64,000 nt of DNA from Saccharina japonica (Eukaryota; Sar; Phaeophyceae; Laminariales; Laminariaceae), in the NCBI GenBank assembly GCA_008828725.1, contig MEHQ01003564.1, positions 385,906-449,905 on the forward strand. The letters run 5' to 3'. Within the stretch, counting starts at the first letter, position 1. Each line of letters starts with the position of its first letter. The notes beneath the pieces were generated by a model. The model made no database searches and was not told the DNA's origin. It saw only the letters and a list, made by a program, of their open reading frames with translations. The position numbers and the translations under genes were made by a program. Shown here in pieces: positions 11,141 to 23,468 of the stretch.

Positions 11141-12135
11141 TATTGACTCAATTGCTGTTCCGATGCGGTCCGAAGCGCCTTGAGGGAATTTCCGGATAAG
11201 TTCAACAAACAGTATGCTAAGCGGTGGCTCGCAGACCAATAAACAACCGGTGGGCCACAAATCCGTTGAGGCTGTTTAGTACCTGGCACAGGAGTTCGTA
11301 TGGTAATACAGCATGAATACCTGGTACGTACAGTTGTATCCGTTGAGGAACCATGTTCACCGAAGAAGCTGGACAATAGTTTTCTGTTGAACATATTTTG
11401 TGACAGTAGTATGCTGTGCAGCAGTAGACTTCTGCTGGACACATTCACTGGAGAAGACGCTGGACAAAGGTTTTTTGTCGGGTGTTTTTTTTTAAAGTAG
11501 TCCCCTACTGGATATTGTACTGGAGGAGAGAGAGTCTTTGCATGCCGGACGGATCCCATGTTTGTTACGTGTTCACTGCAGGGGAGGCTGTTCAATAACC
11601 CCTTTTTGAGTCCAGTAGCCTCCTGTTGAGTTCAGTAGCCTCCTCTTGAGCGCGTCCGTTGAAGCTGTGCGGGCTTTCATGGACATATTGATGGGGAAAA
11701 AATGATACGTACGTACCAGGTATTCATTTTTTGCTGGACCTGTTTACGACTTTATCCAGTAGCTGTGTCCATTGGAGGAATGTGCGTAGCCTTCGACGGG
11801 CATACTCGTATCCAAGAAGCTTTGCAGCAGCCTTCTGTTAACATGTCATTCATTCGAAGCTGTCGTCCATTGCAAGTCTGCCTCACAAGCGGTTCTTAGT
11901 AGGAGGCAACTTACCCTTCATGCGGCTCGCCAAGCACCTCACGGCGCTTCGCGCTTGGTGCAAGAAGAAAACAGCTGCGTCAATTTTGATTGGAGGATAG
12001 TCGCAGCCTTAATAAGTTGACACGTTGACTGGAGCTTAGATGTCCATTACGTAGCGTTTTGCTTAGCATGCTTATGGGAGAACGCATGCAGCCTTTAATG
12101 CACATGCTGGTTGAAGAATAAACTGTCTGTGGTGG

Positions 12136-12455
12136 CAGTAGCCTTTACCGCACCACTGAATTATTATCTAGGATAAAGTATGGAAATCGGGGAATTTTTT
12201 ATTATATACCTTTTAGTGTGGTCGACCAATTTTTCAAAAAAAAAAAAAACGCCTGATTTTTTCGAGACAAAGCTCATAAGGGTCGGGGCGGGGACGGGGT
12301 TGGGGTTAGGGTTAGGGTTAGGGTCTAAAGTAGTGTTTTCGGCGTTTTTCTCAATATTCGGTCTCATAACACTGGAACCACACGCGGGCCACAACCAAGT
12401 CCCCGATTTCTATACTGTATCCTATATAGTAATTCAGAATTGCGGTAAAGGCGAC
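12136..12455. mobile_element. Mutator-like MITE, copy 1
   Basis: Ends are inverted repeats of about 55 bp (left GTAGCCTTTACCGCA..., right ...TGCGGTAAAGGCGAC), carrying AAATCGGGG near their inner edges. A perfect 10-bp direct repeat TCTGTGGTGG flanks the element (12126-12135 and 12456-12465). Long TIRs with 9-11-bp duplications are typical of Mutator-like elements. The centre carries a telomere-like GGGTTAGGGTTAGGG run. Non-coding. A sister copy sits at 41256-41571. It inserted into the degenerate 42-bp array. Confidence 0.8.
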
Positions 12456-12659
12456 TCTGTGGTGGGGATGTTCAAGGAGAAGGAAACTGTGCGATAGCCT
12501 TGCGTTGAACATGTGCTAAGTACAGGAAAGTTGTTTCGGGTGTTTTCGCGGAGGGAGAGAGTGGCCTTGTGTTGGACACGTTCCCCGGAGAAAAACCTGT
12601 GCATGTCGAGCAGGGTTGTAGCGTTCTCTTGGGACATATAGACAATACTTACTTTTGTC

Positions 12660-13900
12660 TATCTGAGGGATCCCTCATCCCTGCACTCTCAAAGCTGCCA
12701 CTTCGACACCGCCTCCTTTCCCTTACTTGATTAATTGCCGGAGCTTGCCTCCCTGTCTTTGCTTCCCATCATTTTTTGTTCGCGAGAGCCTTTTTATTTC
12801 TCGGTTTTGGGTTCGTGGGAGCACGGCAGCGCGGGCGAGCCCGGCACCATCGCGGGTAGGGGAGGGCGCTGGCCAGTAGAGGGGGGGGTAGAAGGGGCGC
12901 GGTCGCCTTTTTCGTGGCTAGGCGTGGTGTGTCCATCGAGACACGAGGGAAGCATGAAAGGGCTTTGTCTGCGTTGCTACTGGTGGTGCAAATCCATTAT
13001 GTCCGAAATTATAAGGATCGTTTCTTCGTGTAGAATAATATTCAAGCGGTGCTTATTTCTCAACCAAATAATATTCACAGAGAGACCTGAAGAGACAGCC
13101 AGGTGGTTTGAACACCATAATGCTCGAGCGGCCGAACGAGGGCCACGATGAGCACCGGGCTTCACGCGAGGCGGGCCACGGGGCTCACTGGGGCAGAGAG
13201 GCAGTAGAGCTCGACCCGGACCGAATCGATGGCGAGGTGATCGCGGGGGAGCGGGTAGCATCGAGGGTGACAGGACGTGAAAGTCGTTTTAAATTTTTTG
13301 TTTTTTGAGCGGCGCAATCACGATACGCGTCGTATGTCATTTGGAGTTTTCATGTTTAGTGTGATTCGAGATGTACATGATTTTTTGTTTTCCGACCGTT
13401 TTTTTTCGTTTTCGTTTCTCGCTCCTGTCTCCTGTCGCTTTGTTCTTTGTTCGAGTACGAGTACGAGTATATATGAGTACGAGTACGAGTACGGGCACGT
13501 ATACCCGTACGTACATGTACTACGACGTCTTTCTATCAGTTTTATTGTTTTGCGTACTTCACAACTTGACGACCGTGCAAGACCGTGCTGTGATGTGCTT
13601 GCTCTTTCATATTACAAGTACATACAAAGTAGGAAGTACTTCTACTACTGCTGTCGTTGCTGTACTACCACACATGATTACGACAAAGAAAGGCACAAAT
13701 CACACCCACCCACCCACGGCAGGCAGCGCAGCGCCGTGCTGTGACCGGGCCGTGTTGCTGTGCTTTCTCTTTCGAACATACAGCTTTGTTGTTCTGGAGC
13801 ATGGAGCTTATAATGTGTGCATCCCGAGCATGTTTTGCATGCATGTCAAGTCCGCCGTTTCTTGGCTGCACCATGAACCTCTTGGCATTTTCAAGTCGGT
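12660..13900. other. GC-rich island with GAGTAC microsatellite, no named gene
   Basis: About 12820-13280 is GC-rich with open frames on both strands; one at 13111-13308 reads MLERPNEGHDEHRASREAG from its internal Met. An ACGAGT/GAGTAC simple repeat lies at about 13450-13505. A short exon relic is possible, but nothing matches a known family. Confidence 0.4.
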
Positions 13901-15076
13901 GCTTGCACTACATCAATGAGTCTCTTCTGCCCCTTTCCTTGCGCGAGCGTAGCGGGCGGCGTCAGCCGCCCGCGGAGCGGAGCCCTTGTATATATATACG
14001 TTCGAGAATCGATTGCTTGGTGGACATGCTCATTGAAGAAGCTGTGCAGCGGCCTTCTGTTGGACCTGTTCACAGAACGAAATCTGTGCGGTAGCCTTTT
14101 GTTGGGGCATATGCGTACCGGTATGTAAGCAGAAAGCTTTGGAGCTTGTTTTGGGGTTACTACTGAAGGAGAGAGAGGTTTTGTGTTGGCCACGCTCGCC
14201 GGAGAAGCTCCCCAGCAGCGTTCTGTTTGTTGGACATGTATGTGTGATCACACGAATTAATTGTTGTGCGTACGTACCTCGTAGCCTTTGGTTTTGTTGG
14301 ACACGCTCATTGAAAGCTGTGCAGTAGCTTTCTGCTGGGCATGTCCACAGAACAAAAGCTGTTTGGTAGTCGTGGTCGGGGGTGTATACGGTTTAAGAAG
14401 ATGTGGAGCTTTGTTTTGGGTGTTTTCACTGAATGGGGAGAGTTGCGTTGTGCTGGACACGCTCGCCGGAGAAGCTACCCAGCAGTGTTCTGACGGACAT
14501 AAAAGTTCAAGAATAATTTGCTGTGCGCACCTCGTAGCCCCTGGTTTGTTGGACATGCTAATTGAAGAAGCTGCTAGGTAGCCCTGTGTTGGACATGTTC
14601 ACAGAACAAAAGAAGTGTGGTACGCAGCCTTGTACTGGGGCATATACGTATGTAAGAAGACATGGAACTTGTTTTGGGTGGTCCCACTAAAGGAGATAGT
14701 GGCCTTGTGTTGGGCATGTTTTCCACCGAGAAGGCTGTTCAGCAGCGTCCGGAGAAGGCTGTCCAGCGGCGTCCGGAAAAGGCTGCCAAGTAGCGTTCTA
14801 TTGGGCATGTTCACTGAAGAAGGAAACTGCTGTGCGTCCCTGGCAGCCTTTGGTTTGGTGGGCATGGTCTTTGGAGGAGAAGCTGCGCAGTAGCTTTCTG
14901 TTGGGCATGTCCATGGAAGAAAAAGCTGTGCGGTAGCCACCCCCATATAAGAAGCTTTGGGGTTGTCTTCTCTTCGACAAGTTTCTCCAAGAAGAAGGTG
15001 GCAGCCTTGCCTTGAACATATTCAAGGAGTAAGTTCTGCGGCAGTATAGGAATGGGGGACAAAACACCCCGAAAAC

Positions 15077-15365
15077 GTGACCGGTCTATTCGACAAAACC
15101 GTTAAACAAAATAGAGGGGAACAAAAAAAGGTTGAAAAATACCTGGTATTAGGCACCACCCTATTCAACTTGGTTGTAGAATACGTTAAAAGGTTGGCAG
15201 TATATTACGGTGTAGTCGACGCAGCAAACGAATTAGGTGATGGCATTTGTACAAACACGAGTAATGGGTGTAACCAGATGCGATGTCTGGATTTTTTTTT
15301 GTCTTCGGGTGGTTTTTACCTCTTAACCGAGGGGGGAAATATCCGGGAAAGCTTTGATTTTTGAG
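15077..15365 (+). mobile_element. Possible LINE reverse-transcriptase fragment
   Basis: An AT-richer open frame of about 95 codons contains GTTLFNLVVEYVKRL. This resembles the LxPxLFNLVxEYVxR block of non-LTR retrotransposon reverse transcriptases, just upstream of their active-site aspartates. The following NTSNGCNQMRCLDF could match the region leading to YADD, but the catalytic motif itself is absent. Base composition differs from the flanks. A decayed LINE piece is the best guess; chance is possible. Confidence 0.35.
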
Positions 15366-15599
15366 GTTCTTTGCATATCTTTCTCTGTGGGCGAGAACTT
15401 TTTGACATGGCTATATATATAGTACCTGCCTTAGCCTCGACTAGGAGCTTGCGCGGCGAAACAAACCCGGTTCGAATCCATGGAATAGCCGTCGAAAAAA
15501 TTGTAATCGAATGTTTGCCACTTATTGGTCATCCATAAGAAATTCGATTGAAAAAAACTGAAAATAATACTAAAAGGTATTCGAAACCAACAAACAAAC

Positions 15600-16412
15600 T
15601 TGTGCAAACAGTGCGAGACATGGGCTTGGCCGCACGTCGAGCGACTGCCATTGCACCCGGGGCCATGGCGACGGCGGAGGGCATCTGTTCCTCGGGCCTT
15701 GGTTCAGTTTGAAGCGGGTCGTGCCTGGTTTTCTGTTGCAACGGCATCATCACTTCAGAAGCGTGCGCTGTCTCGTACTGCTGTGTACTGGTCCAAATCT
15801 GTACCGGTCAGCCTGTCCTGGAAATTTAAGGACAGCCTAGACGATTTGAGTATTCATATGACTATTAAAAAAACTTTCGTACATTTCCAGACAGATGGAT
15901 ACTTCGTACCATGTAGGTACGCGTACAGAAGCTTGGAGCAGGGTCTCAGCCGCTTGGTGACCGCAGCGGTGGCTACGCTTCAGCCCAAGCCGCACGTACA
16001 GCAGCAGCAACTTGCACGCGAGCTAGTGGCGGGCGCGCTGCTATGGGGCAGCACCGTCGGCCTCAAAGTTTCGGCGAGGTTCAGCCTGGCAACCCAAAAC
16101 CAATGTCTGTATGTACGTACCTTGGTTGCGCACTCCTATACGAGGTATCATATATACCGCAGCAGCAAGCAGAGTCAGGGCCTTCGACTTGATCCCCACG
16201 TACGCAGGGCGAGCGGCATTGTCGTGCTGCCGGCCGCCAATCTCAAAGGGTCACCCGAAAGGCGTGGTCTTCTCACGCTCGCACGTCCGTGTTTACGCTC
16301 CTGCTTTGCGCTCCGGGACTGGTCTTGCGCTGCCAAGCACCAAAGGCATGGCCACCTTTGTTTTGGCAGAACCTCGGTGGCAGAGCTAGTTTTTTTTTTT
16401 GTTTGGTGTTAG
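15600..16412 (+). CDS. Unidentified 270-codon open frame
   Basis: This is an unusually long open frame for non-coding DNA of this composition, but it has no ATG start. A second plus frame is also open over 16111-16389. The translation (for example SLSWKFKDSLDDLSIHM) matches no family I recognise. It could be an old transposon frame or an exon of a lost gene. No splice partner of matching phase is evident, and I see no DAGKc N-terminal motif in it. Confidence 0.25.
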   Translation: MCKQCETWAWPHVERLPLHPGPWRRRRASVPRALVQFEAGRAWFSVATASSLQKRALSRTAVYWSKSVPVSLSWKFKDSLDDLSIHMTIKKTFVHFQTDGYFVPCRYAYRSLEQGLSRLVTAAVATLQPKPHVQQQQLARELVAGALLWGSTVGLKVSARFSLATQNQCLYVRTLVAHSYTRYHIYRSSKQSQGLRLDPHVRRASGIVVLPAANLKGSPERRGLLTLARPCLRSCFALRDWSCAAKHQRHGHLCFGRTSVAELVFFFVWC

Positions 16413-16799
16413 CACGCTGTCGTATGAAATACTGGATTGTTTTTGGTGACGTACTGTAGGACTTTTCTCCCCATCAAGGATTGGCTCGTTTTCCAAATAT
16501 CTGCTTTACCAGCTATCGACCATGGATCAGATGTTCTGCATTTTTATCTTTTTTTTTTTTCCTTTTTTTTTTTCCCTTCCCATTTATTATCTTCGCCCTT
16601 CCTTTCTCTCTCCTTCCTCGTCGTAACTCAGATCCGGGGTCACAAAATAGGCTCTTCTCCCTCCTCCCCCACTACGGTTCTTGCCTTGCATTTTTATCGC
16701 GAGAAGATTTCAGCACTTTCTTCCCTCGTCGACTTGCGTCGGATTGCGCCTACCCACACCACGAAGGCGCTCTCAGCAATTGGTTCCTTTTTATTTTTC

Positions 16800-16905
16800 A
16801 AATAAAGACAAAATCTCTCACCACGGTGGGATTCGATCTTGGGTACCAATGATAGCAGTCTTTGAAGCTGACCACTTCTCTACCGGGGCGACCGATCAAA
16901 ACAAA
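16800..16905 (-). repeat. tRNA-like (SINE head-like) sequence
   Basis: On the minus strand, GGTCGCCCCGGTAGAGAAGTGG gives an A-box-like segment and AGATCGAATCCCACC a B-box-like segment, spaced as in a tRNA. I could not form a full acceptor stem with confidence, so a tRNA-derived SINE head or tRNA pseudogene is more likely than a working tRNA. Confidence 0.4.
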
Positions 16906-18076
16906 TTCATTCCTGTCCCTAGCAGTACGTAGTAGCGTTCTGTTGTATACGTTGCCATGCAAGAAGGGGAAATTAACCTCAATAAAACAAAGCAAGCTAT
17001 TGACGAATGCCATGTACCAGGCAAAATCCAGAAATGTGGAAACACAGGGCATACCACATACAAAAGCTGGCCCAGCTGTGCAGCATCTCTCCTGACAGAC
17101 CTGCCGCAAGGTACCAGAGGGCCAGTGGACAACACCCTTCCAGCGTTTTTTTTCGTTCGATTCCGCTCAACGGTGGGCTTCACAACATTGACGTTTGTGT
17201 TGCCTCTTGTTGGTCGTTATCTTTGCCCTCCCCCCGCTCCCCCCGGAAATTCGTTTACGGTTCAATGCTGCTGGCACGGCTTGTGCGGCCGGTATTTGCG
17301 GCCGTTCGCGTCAAAGCGCTCTGGAGACTTAGCCCTATGTTATAGAGAGAGTACTTGGTCCACTTGCTTGTTGTCCTTGGTGCGACCCTGCTATTTTTTG
17401 TACGAAGTTGTTGCCAAACCGGTATTGCTGTTGTGACGATGCGAGCGGGACTATATAACGCAACATGGGGTTTCCCCACAACCGCAAGCATCAGGCACAC
17501 ATACGCGTGCACGCAGCTGTCGTACAGCCCGTACGGGGACCCGCGAACTGCAAAGTGGCATGGAGGAACATCCACCCAAGCATCCTCGAACTCCAACGCG
17601 ACTCAACGGGCCCATAAGTGAAACACACCGTTCCGACCAATTTTGACAGACCCGACCAGCCGACGAGCCTTGATTTCCAGCGTGGCCCAATCCAACCACA
17701 TTGTCCAAGGACCCGTCCCCCTGCGATGCGGCCACATCAATCCGCCTAACTGTGCGTACCCAGGCAACCTCGCATGCGGGCGTGAACCGATCGATCTGCG
17801 TTCAACGCTCCACCCAACCCCGAATTAGTAATTCGAGCTATTTCGCTACAGAGTTCTGGGACAGCATGCAACGACAATGCCAAGTAGGGCGACCCCGCAG
17901 CGGGGGTGCAGTTGTGATTGGGTTAGTAGACCGCGGTCCAGCTACTGTAGCATCCATTATTTCACTCCTGTAAGGTACGAGTACGGTTTCATCTTGGAAT
18001 CCGCGGGTCGATCCGCGTCCAATCATTGCGCTGGCTTCTGAACGCAACAAAACAAAGTATGATCCCTACCCCCCCC
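16906..18076. other. Stretch upstream of the DGK exons, no supported gene
   Basis: Open frames occur on both strands, but none contains the expected DAGKc N-terminal glycine-rich Asn-Pro-x-Ser-Gly-Gly motif. The missing 5' exons of the kinase were not found here. Confidence 0.4.
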
Positions 18077-18325
18077 CTATAATTAAATTAACTCATTGAA
18101 GCTGTCATCCATATGCAAGTCCGCCTGACAAGCGGTTCCTAGTAGGATGCAGCTCACCCTTCATGCGACTCGCCCAACACCTCACGGCGCTTCGCGCTTG
18201 GTGCTAGCAATGTCTGCCTAGTCGGTGAAAACCCGACATGCTCCGTCCCGGCATTGTAGGGATGCGAGGGTCTATGGTCACATACGACTACGGCCATGCA
18301 TGAAAATGAAGTACACCCCCCCCCC
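18077..18325 (+). repeat. Dispersed repeat family R1, near-complete copy
   Basis: Begins AACTCATTGAAGCTGTC, then CCTGACAAGCGGTTCCTAGT, CACGGCGCTTCGCGCTTGG, GTGAAAACCCGACATGCTCC, CCCGGCATTGTAGGGATGCG and GGTCTATGGTCACATACGAC, and ends in a C-run. The same blocks, in the same order, occur at 26960-27205, with partial copies at 11850-11960, 22029-22135, 31281-31480 and, inverted, at 28795-28937. Confidence 0.7.
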
Positions 18326-18619
18326 CCCCCGTTCGCTCTCTCGTTCTGCTGTTTCCGTCGTGCCTTCCGCCTTTGACTTAGTCTGCTTTTACTTACAGTA
18401 GTTTTGTTTGTTTTTGTCCCTCTTTTTGACTTGCCTACGAAGTATGAATACCTGTTTTATTTTTGTTTCGTTCGTTCTCTTTTTACTTTAATGCCGAGTT
18501 ACTGACGTTGTCACTTTGCTTTGTTATCACATATGCTCGTTTTGTTACTTGCTTGATAACTTATGCTATCATTTTTATTTTATTGTTTCTGTTTGTTTTT
18601 CCTATTTTGTTCTTGGAAG

Positions 18620-21600
18620 GTGCTCATATGCGGAGGAGATGGAACCATGGGTTGGATTCTTTCCTGCATCGATCGGTTGAACCCGTTGCCCGAACACCCC
18701 AACTTCGCGGTGGCCATGATGCCGCTGGGCACGGGTAAGCGGCCCCTCCTCCCGCGCGCGCGCGCTGTACGCGGGAATCGAAAAGGACATGAGAGAGGGT
18801 GGGGGGTGGGGTGGGGTGGGATGGGGCGGGATGAAAGAATATCAGTACAAATCGATGCATTATAATATACCAGGTACAATAAACTTGTTTTCAAGAATCA
18901 ATAGTTTTTTTTCATCCTTGCGGTATACCAACACTGGTTGGCGGGGCGGGGCGGGGCGGGTGAGAGGAGAGTGGGTTGGGAGGGGATCGTGACAGGATTG
19001 TTTTGTGCGTTGATGTCCCGTTTTTTGTTCGTTTCACGCTCGGCCCCCCTCCGAACCGATAGTTTTATTTATAGACATTTTACATGTGAAGTATGTCTAC
19101 AGCAGTAGAGAGGCGAACATATGAAATGAGGCCTCCCAGGAAATGGACAAGAGGTGAAAACCCAACTGAGCACCGTTACAGAACTCAAGGCAACACAACC
19201 CCTCGGACTTACTCCCGAGGTGAGTTTCTAGAGCACTGGGAGAGTGTACACGCCGAGAGATGCGTGTATGGAAAGATCCCGACGAGATCTGTCCAAAGCT
19301 TCCAGTTTCTGAAGATGCACAATATTCAGTTTTGGTGTTCTATGGGTACTTCGGCAGGGCTTTCATTGTCATTTCGTGACCGAGTTATGGACGTCTCCAT
19401 GAAAGCACCATGGGAGCACCATGGAAGTCTATGAAAGCACCACGGGAACACCACATAGAATGGAAGCACCATAGGTGCACCATGGAGGCATATTGAAAGT
19501 CGCATGGAAGCGCCACGGAGACTATGGCACTACCAAAAGCAATGGAAGCGCATACACCACCGCCGTGGAAGGCCCATGGAAGCACCGTGCGTGTGCCACG
19601 GAAGCACCATTGACGCACCACAAAAAGAAAACACTATGGAAGTCGTCATTGGAAACACCATGGAAGCACAGTGGGAGCACCATGGCAGAACCATGGCAAT
19701 CCCACGGAGGCTCCATGAAAGCTGCATGGAAGCACCATCGAGACCTTGGAACTTCCGTGGGAGCACCATGGAAGTAATGGAAGCGCATACGCAACCGTGG
19801 AAGCCCCATCAAAGCACCATTGGTGTGCCATGCAAGCACCATGAAATCCCCATGGGAGCACCATGGAACCACTATGAAAGCACAATATAAGGCCTATCGA
19901 AGCACCATGGGAACAATGAAAGCGCATACATCACCATGGAAGCGTTGGGGAATTACCCATGGAAGCGCCAATGGAATTACCATCGAAGCACCAGGAAAGT
20001 CACAGCACATCCCGTCCCGTTTTTTTTTCCGGTCCCGGCTGCGATTTACTCCCACCACCAGGCAACGATTTGGCGAGGTCGTACGGGTGGGGGCCCGGGT
20101 TCTCGCACAGAATGCTCAAGGCCAAGTTTCTTGAAAAGGTCAAGAAGGCCTCGGCGGTTCAGCTGGATAGGTGTGTTTGTGCGCGCTGTGTGGTGTTGGT
20201 GTGGTGCTGTGTGTGGTGTGTTTTGTGAGGTGTGGGTGGTGATGGTGTCGTGATGAGGCAGTGTGATGTGATGCGGTGGACGTGCGGATTGTTTTGGGGG
20301 TGGTCAAAAGACAATCCAGGGCGGTTACGCATGATGGTGGCGCTTGGAGCGATTGCAGCCAACGTCTGTGGCGCTTCGAGTTTGGAGTGTTTGCAGCCAG
20401 CGTCCCGTGACGCCTCCCGAGAATAGGGTACGTTACGGTGCGTCTTGCAGTGAGTGGTGTTGAAAAATGTTCACACCGTCCATGCCGTAGCCGCCGAGCT
20501 CTCACGACGCCCCCCGCCGCTCGGTTGATGTCGCCTTGGCTTGCCGTTGGCATGCCTTTGGCTCTTGCCTTTGGCTCTTGCCTTTTGGCTCTTGCCTCTG
20601 GCTCTTGCCTTTTGGCTCTTACGTCTGGCTCTTGCCTTTTGGCTCTTGTTTTTGGCTCTTGCCTTTTGCTCTTGCCTTTGGCTCTTGCCTTTGGCTCTTG
20701 CCTTTAGCTTTTGCCCTGCCTTGCTTTGCCTTGCCGTACGTTGTCGTGCCTTGCCATCATCTCGCTCCCCGCTGCCGTTCGCCCGGGCAGGTGGCTGCTT
20801 TGCGTGATGCCGTACAAGCCTCTGGGGGACGACAAGAAGATACACGACACCCACATGCCCCCGACGTTCACCGTTCACACGTACTCGTCCAACTTCGGCA
20901 CTGTCAGCTTCGGGCCGCTCCCCGACGCCTCCGAGCACGGCCGCACCCAGAGCGTGCTCAGGATGGGCAGGAGTTTCTCCACGAGGATGTCTTCGCAAGG
21001 TCCGTTGGGGGGATTATATACATATAGGAAGGACCGATGCAGGCGAGATCGGTTGTGGAGTGCGATGTTGATGCCAATCGCTAGCGCGGGGGGCAGGCTT
21101 CGGAGCGGTTGTTTTTTGGAAATGTGTAAACCAGGTATACATAGCCCAGGGGCCGGGGACGTGTAGTTTCTTCCTCCTCTAAGTACGCACAGTTGTTTGT
21201 GCGGGAGTTCGTTCGTTCGTTCGTTTTTTTTTTTCTTTCTACCTCCCCCCGCCCCCCGAGGCTTTCCGCTTTGTTGTGGCGGCTTTCTTCCCTCCATCCG
21301 TGCTTCTAGCTATAGTGCTTTACACGCGTATTGTGAGTCGGCCTTTTTTTTTCGAGGGTGTTCGATCGCTGTGGCGGGTTTCTCTCTCGCATCCGTGCTT
21401 CTAGCTGTAAATAATGCTATGTCATTCTGCCTTGGGGTCGTTGGGTGGCTGCGGCGGGTGGTGAATGAGCGTCCCGTCCGCCCCCTTCGTGGCGACGGTT
21501 ACATGCTTGACGCGGTGGTTCTCATGAAGGACCGCGGCGTGTTTTTGTGTGTGTGTGTTTTGACGGGTGTTGGTGTCAGTGTGTCAATGTCGCGGCGGTG

Positions 21601-22476
21601 GTTGGCGCGAGCGAGCTACACCTTGGCTTGGGTCAGCTGCAAAACGAATGCCCGGCCGTTGTCTTTGTTGTTGTTATCGTCGTCCTCGTGGTGGTGGTTG
21701 TTGTTGTTGTTGTTGTTGTCGTCGTTGGTGGCGTTGTTATCGTTGCTGTGGTGGTTGTTGCTGTTGTTGTGGTTGTCGTTGTGCTGTTGTTGGGATTATC
21801 GTTGTGTCGTTTTCGCTTGCTGTGTGACCACAATTTTTCCGTGTCTTACGATAATAGTGCGCGTCCATGATTTATGGGTATTGTGCGTGGTGTGATGGTT
21901 TGTGTGTGCACGCGTGCATGTTTTGGGCATGCCACGCGCGAGCACGGAGCGACCCCCCCACCGTGCTTTTCTCTTCTCAGTTGGTACCACCATTCTCCAT
22001 CCAGGGCGTGTCCCCCTCCCCCCCCCCGCCTGGTTGGTGAAAACCCAACGTGCTCCGTCCCGGCATTGTAGGGATGCGAGGGTCTATGGTCATACGACTA
22101 CGGCCGTGCACGACATGAGGACACGCCCCCCATCCATTTAATTATCTCTCTCTCTCTTTCCTGTTCCCTTTCGGCCTGTGCAACGAAAACGAAAAAAAAA
22201 CGAAAAGCGGCCTTGATGCACGAGGAAGAGGACCGGGGCGGCTCTAGGAGGGGGTCTTTCAACACTACGGGCTCTAGAAGGGGGTCATTTAACCTCACTG
22301 GCTCTCGTCACGGGCAAGGCGGGGAGTGGAAAGACGAAGAATTTGCTAACGAGGTGGGTGGGTGGGNNNNNNNNNNNNNNNNNNNNNNNNNNNNNNNNNN
22401 NNNNNNNNNNNNNNNNNNNNNNNNNNNNNNNNNNNNNNNNNNNNNNNNNNNNNNNNNNNNNNNNNNNNNNNNNNNG

Positions 22477-22509
<33 letters not shown>

Positions 22510-23210
22510 CGTCTCCTTTCACTTATATGGTTGATGTGTAGTACCGCTGTCCTCGGGGACGGTTAGACGAACGAGCGGACACGGTGACACGATCGATCGA
22601 ACGGATGATTCGTCGAATGAACGTTTTTGAAAAAAGAACCGTCAATTCAGCGAGTTGTCGGACAATCGAACTATCGAACGATCAATCGAACTGATGCTAT
22701 CAAAACGAACGGACGTTTCAACGAGAACCATCGAGAACCAACGGGCGTGTTTGATCGAACACTGGAACGAACGGATTTTTGTTTTTGGTCGAAACAATTG
22801 CACGATCGAACGATTGACGTGTCAAACAAAACTATGAAAATATCGGACATTTTGATTGTAACTACCGGGACGAACGGAAATTTGAACGAACAATCGAGCG
22901 ATTGAACGATCGGACGCGTTAGTATAGTGGCGACCGCGTCTCGTTCGCGCGAAACATCCCCGTGAGGTCCTCACCCCACGGACCACCGAAACCGTGATCA
23001 CAGCCACGGCGTCGACCGAGGCCGTTATTGTGTCTTCCGCAGGGTCGGAGGAAATAAAAACCGCCATGGGTTGAAACTCCGCGCCCGATGGCCCCTTTGG
23101 ATCCAACGGCTCTGTGTCTGCGGCAGGATTATATAAAAAAACCCATAGATTGGAACTCCACGCCCGATACACATTATAGATCCGTTGACCCCTATCAACC
23201 TTGCCCTACC

Positions 23211-23250
<40 letters not shown>

Positions 23251-23430
23251 CCCCGCCTCGCCTTCCCCGTGGTGCTCTTCTTTTACCAAAACCTCAAAAA
23301 CTTGAAAAAACAAATCGTTGGCGAAAACCCCCCGCCTCCTAGAGAGAGGGTGGCACAAAGGGCATGAAGCGATCGTCGAGCGCTCCGCCAGCAATGCGGC
23401 ATGGCGGAGGCGGAGGTGGCAGCAGCAGCA

Positions 23431-23468
<38 letters not shown>

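Larger units (their letters stand above)
11150..15060. repeat. Long array of degenerate ~42-bp repeats
   Basis: Units of about 40-43 bp recur through this stretch. A typical unit reads GTTGGACATGTTCACTGAAG and then AAGCTGTGCAGTAGCCTT, with variants at 11340-11480, 12000-12130, 12460-12640, and densely at 14020-15060. Because 42 is divisible by three, the array is open on both strands, giving repeated peptides such as GHAQQKATAQL on minus and LLDMLIEEA on plus. I know no protein family with this repeat. Part of the middle (12660-13900) is unrelated GC-rich sequence. Confidence 0.6.

Noticed and set aside
11150-15060. CRISPR array
   Set aside because: Units are degenerate, touch one another without unique spacers, and the genome is eukaryotic.
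20471-20998. 175-codon minus-strand frame with Lys/Ala/Arg repeats
   Set aside because: Reverse of the GGCTCTTGCC tandem repeat plus DGK exon 3. The plus strand is the coding one.
21197-21895. 232-codon plus-strand Leu/Val/Cys-rich frame
   Set aside because: Passes through a GTT/GTG microsatellite in DGK intron 3. Hydrophobic runs come from the simple repeat, not from membrane segments.
22476-22508. Pro-rich or Gly-rich coding at homopolymers beside N gaps (also 40360-40467, 28966-29008)
   Set aside because: Pure C or G runs next to assembly gaps give artificial Pro/Gly frames and may be sequencing artefacts.
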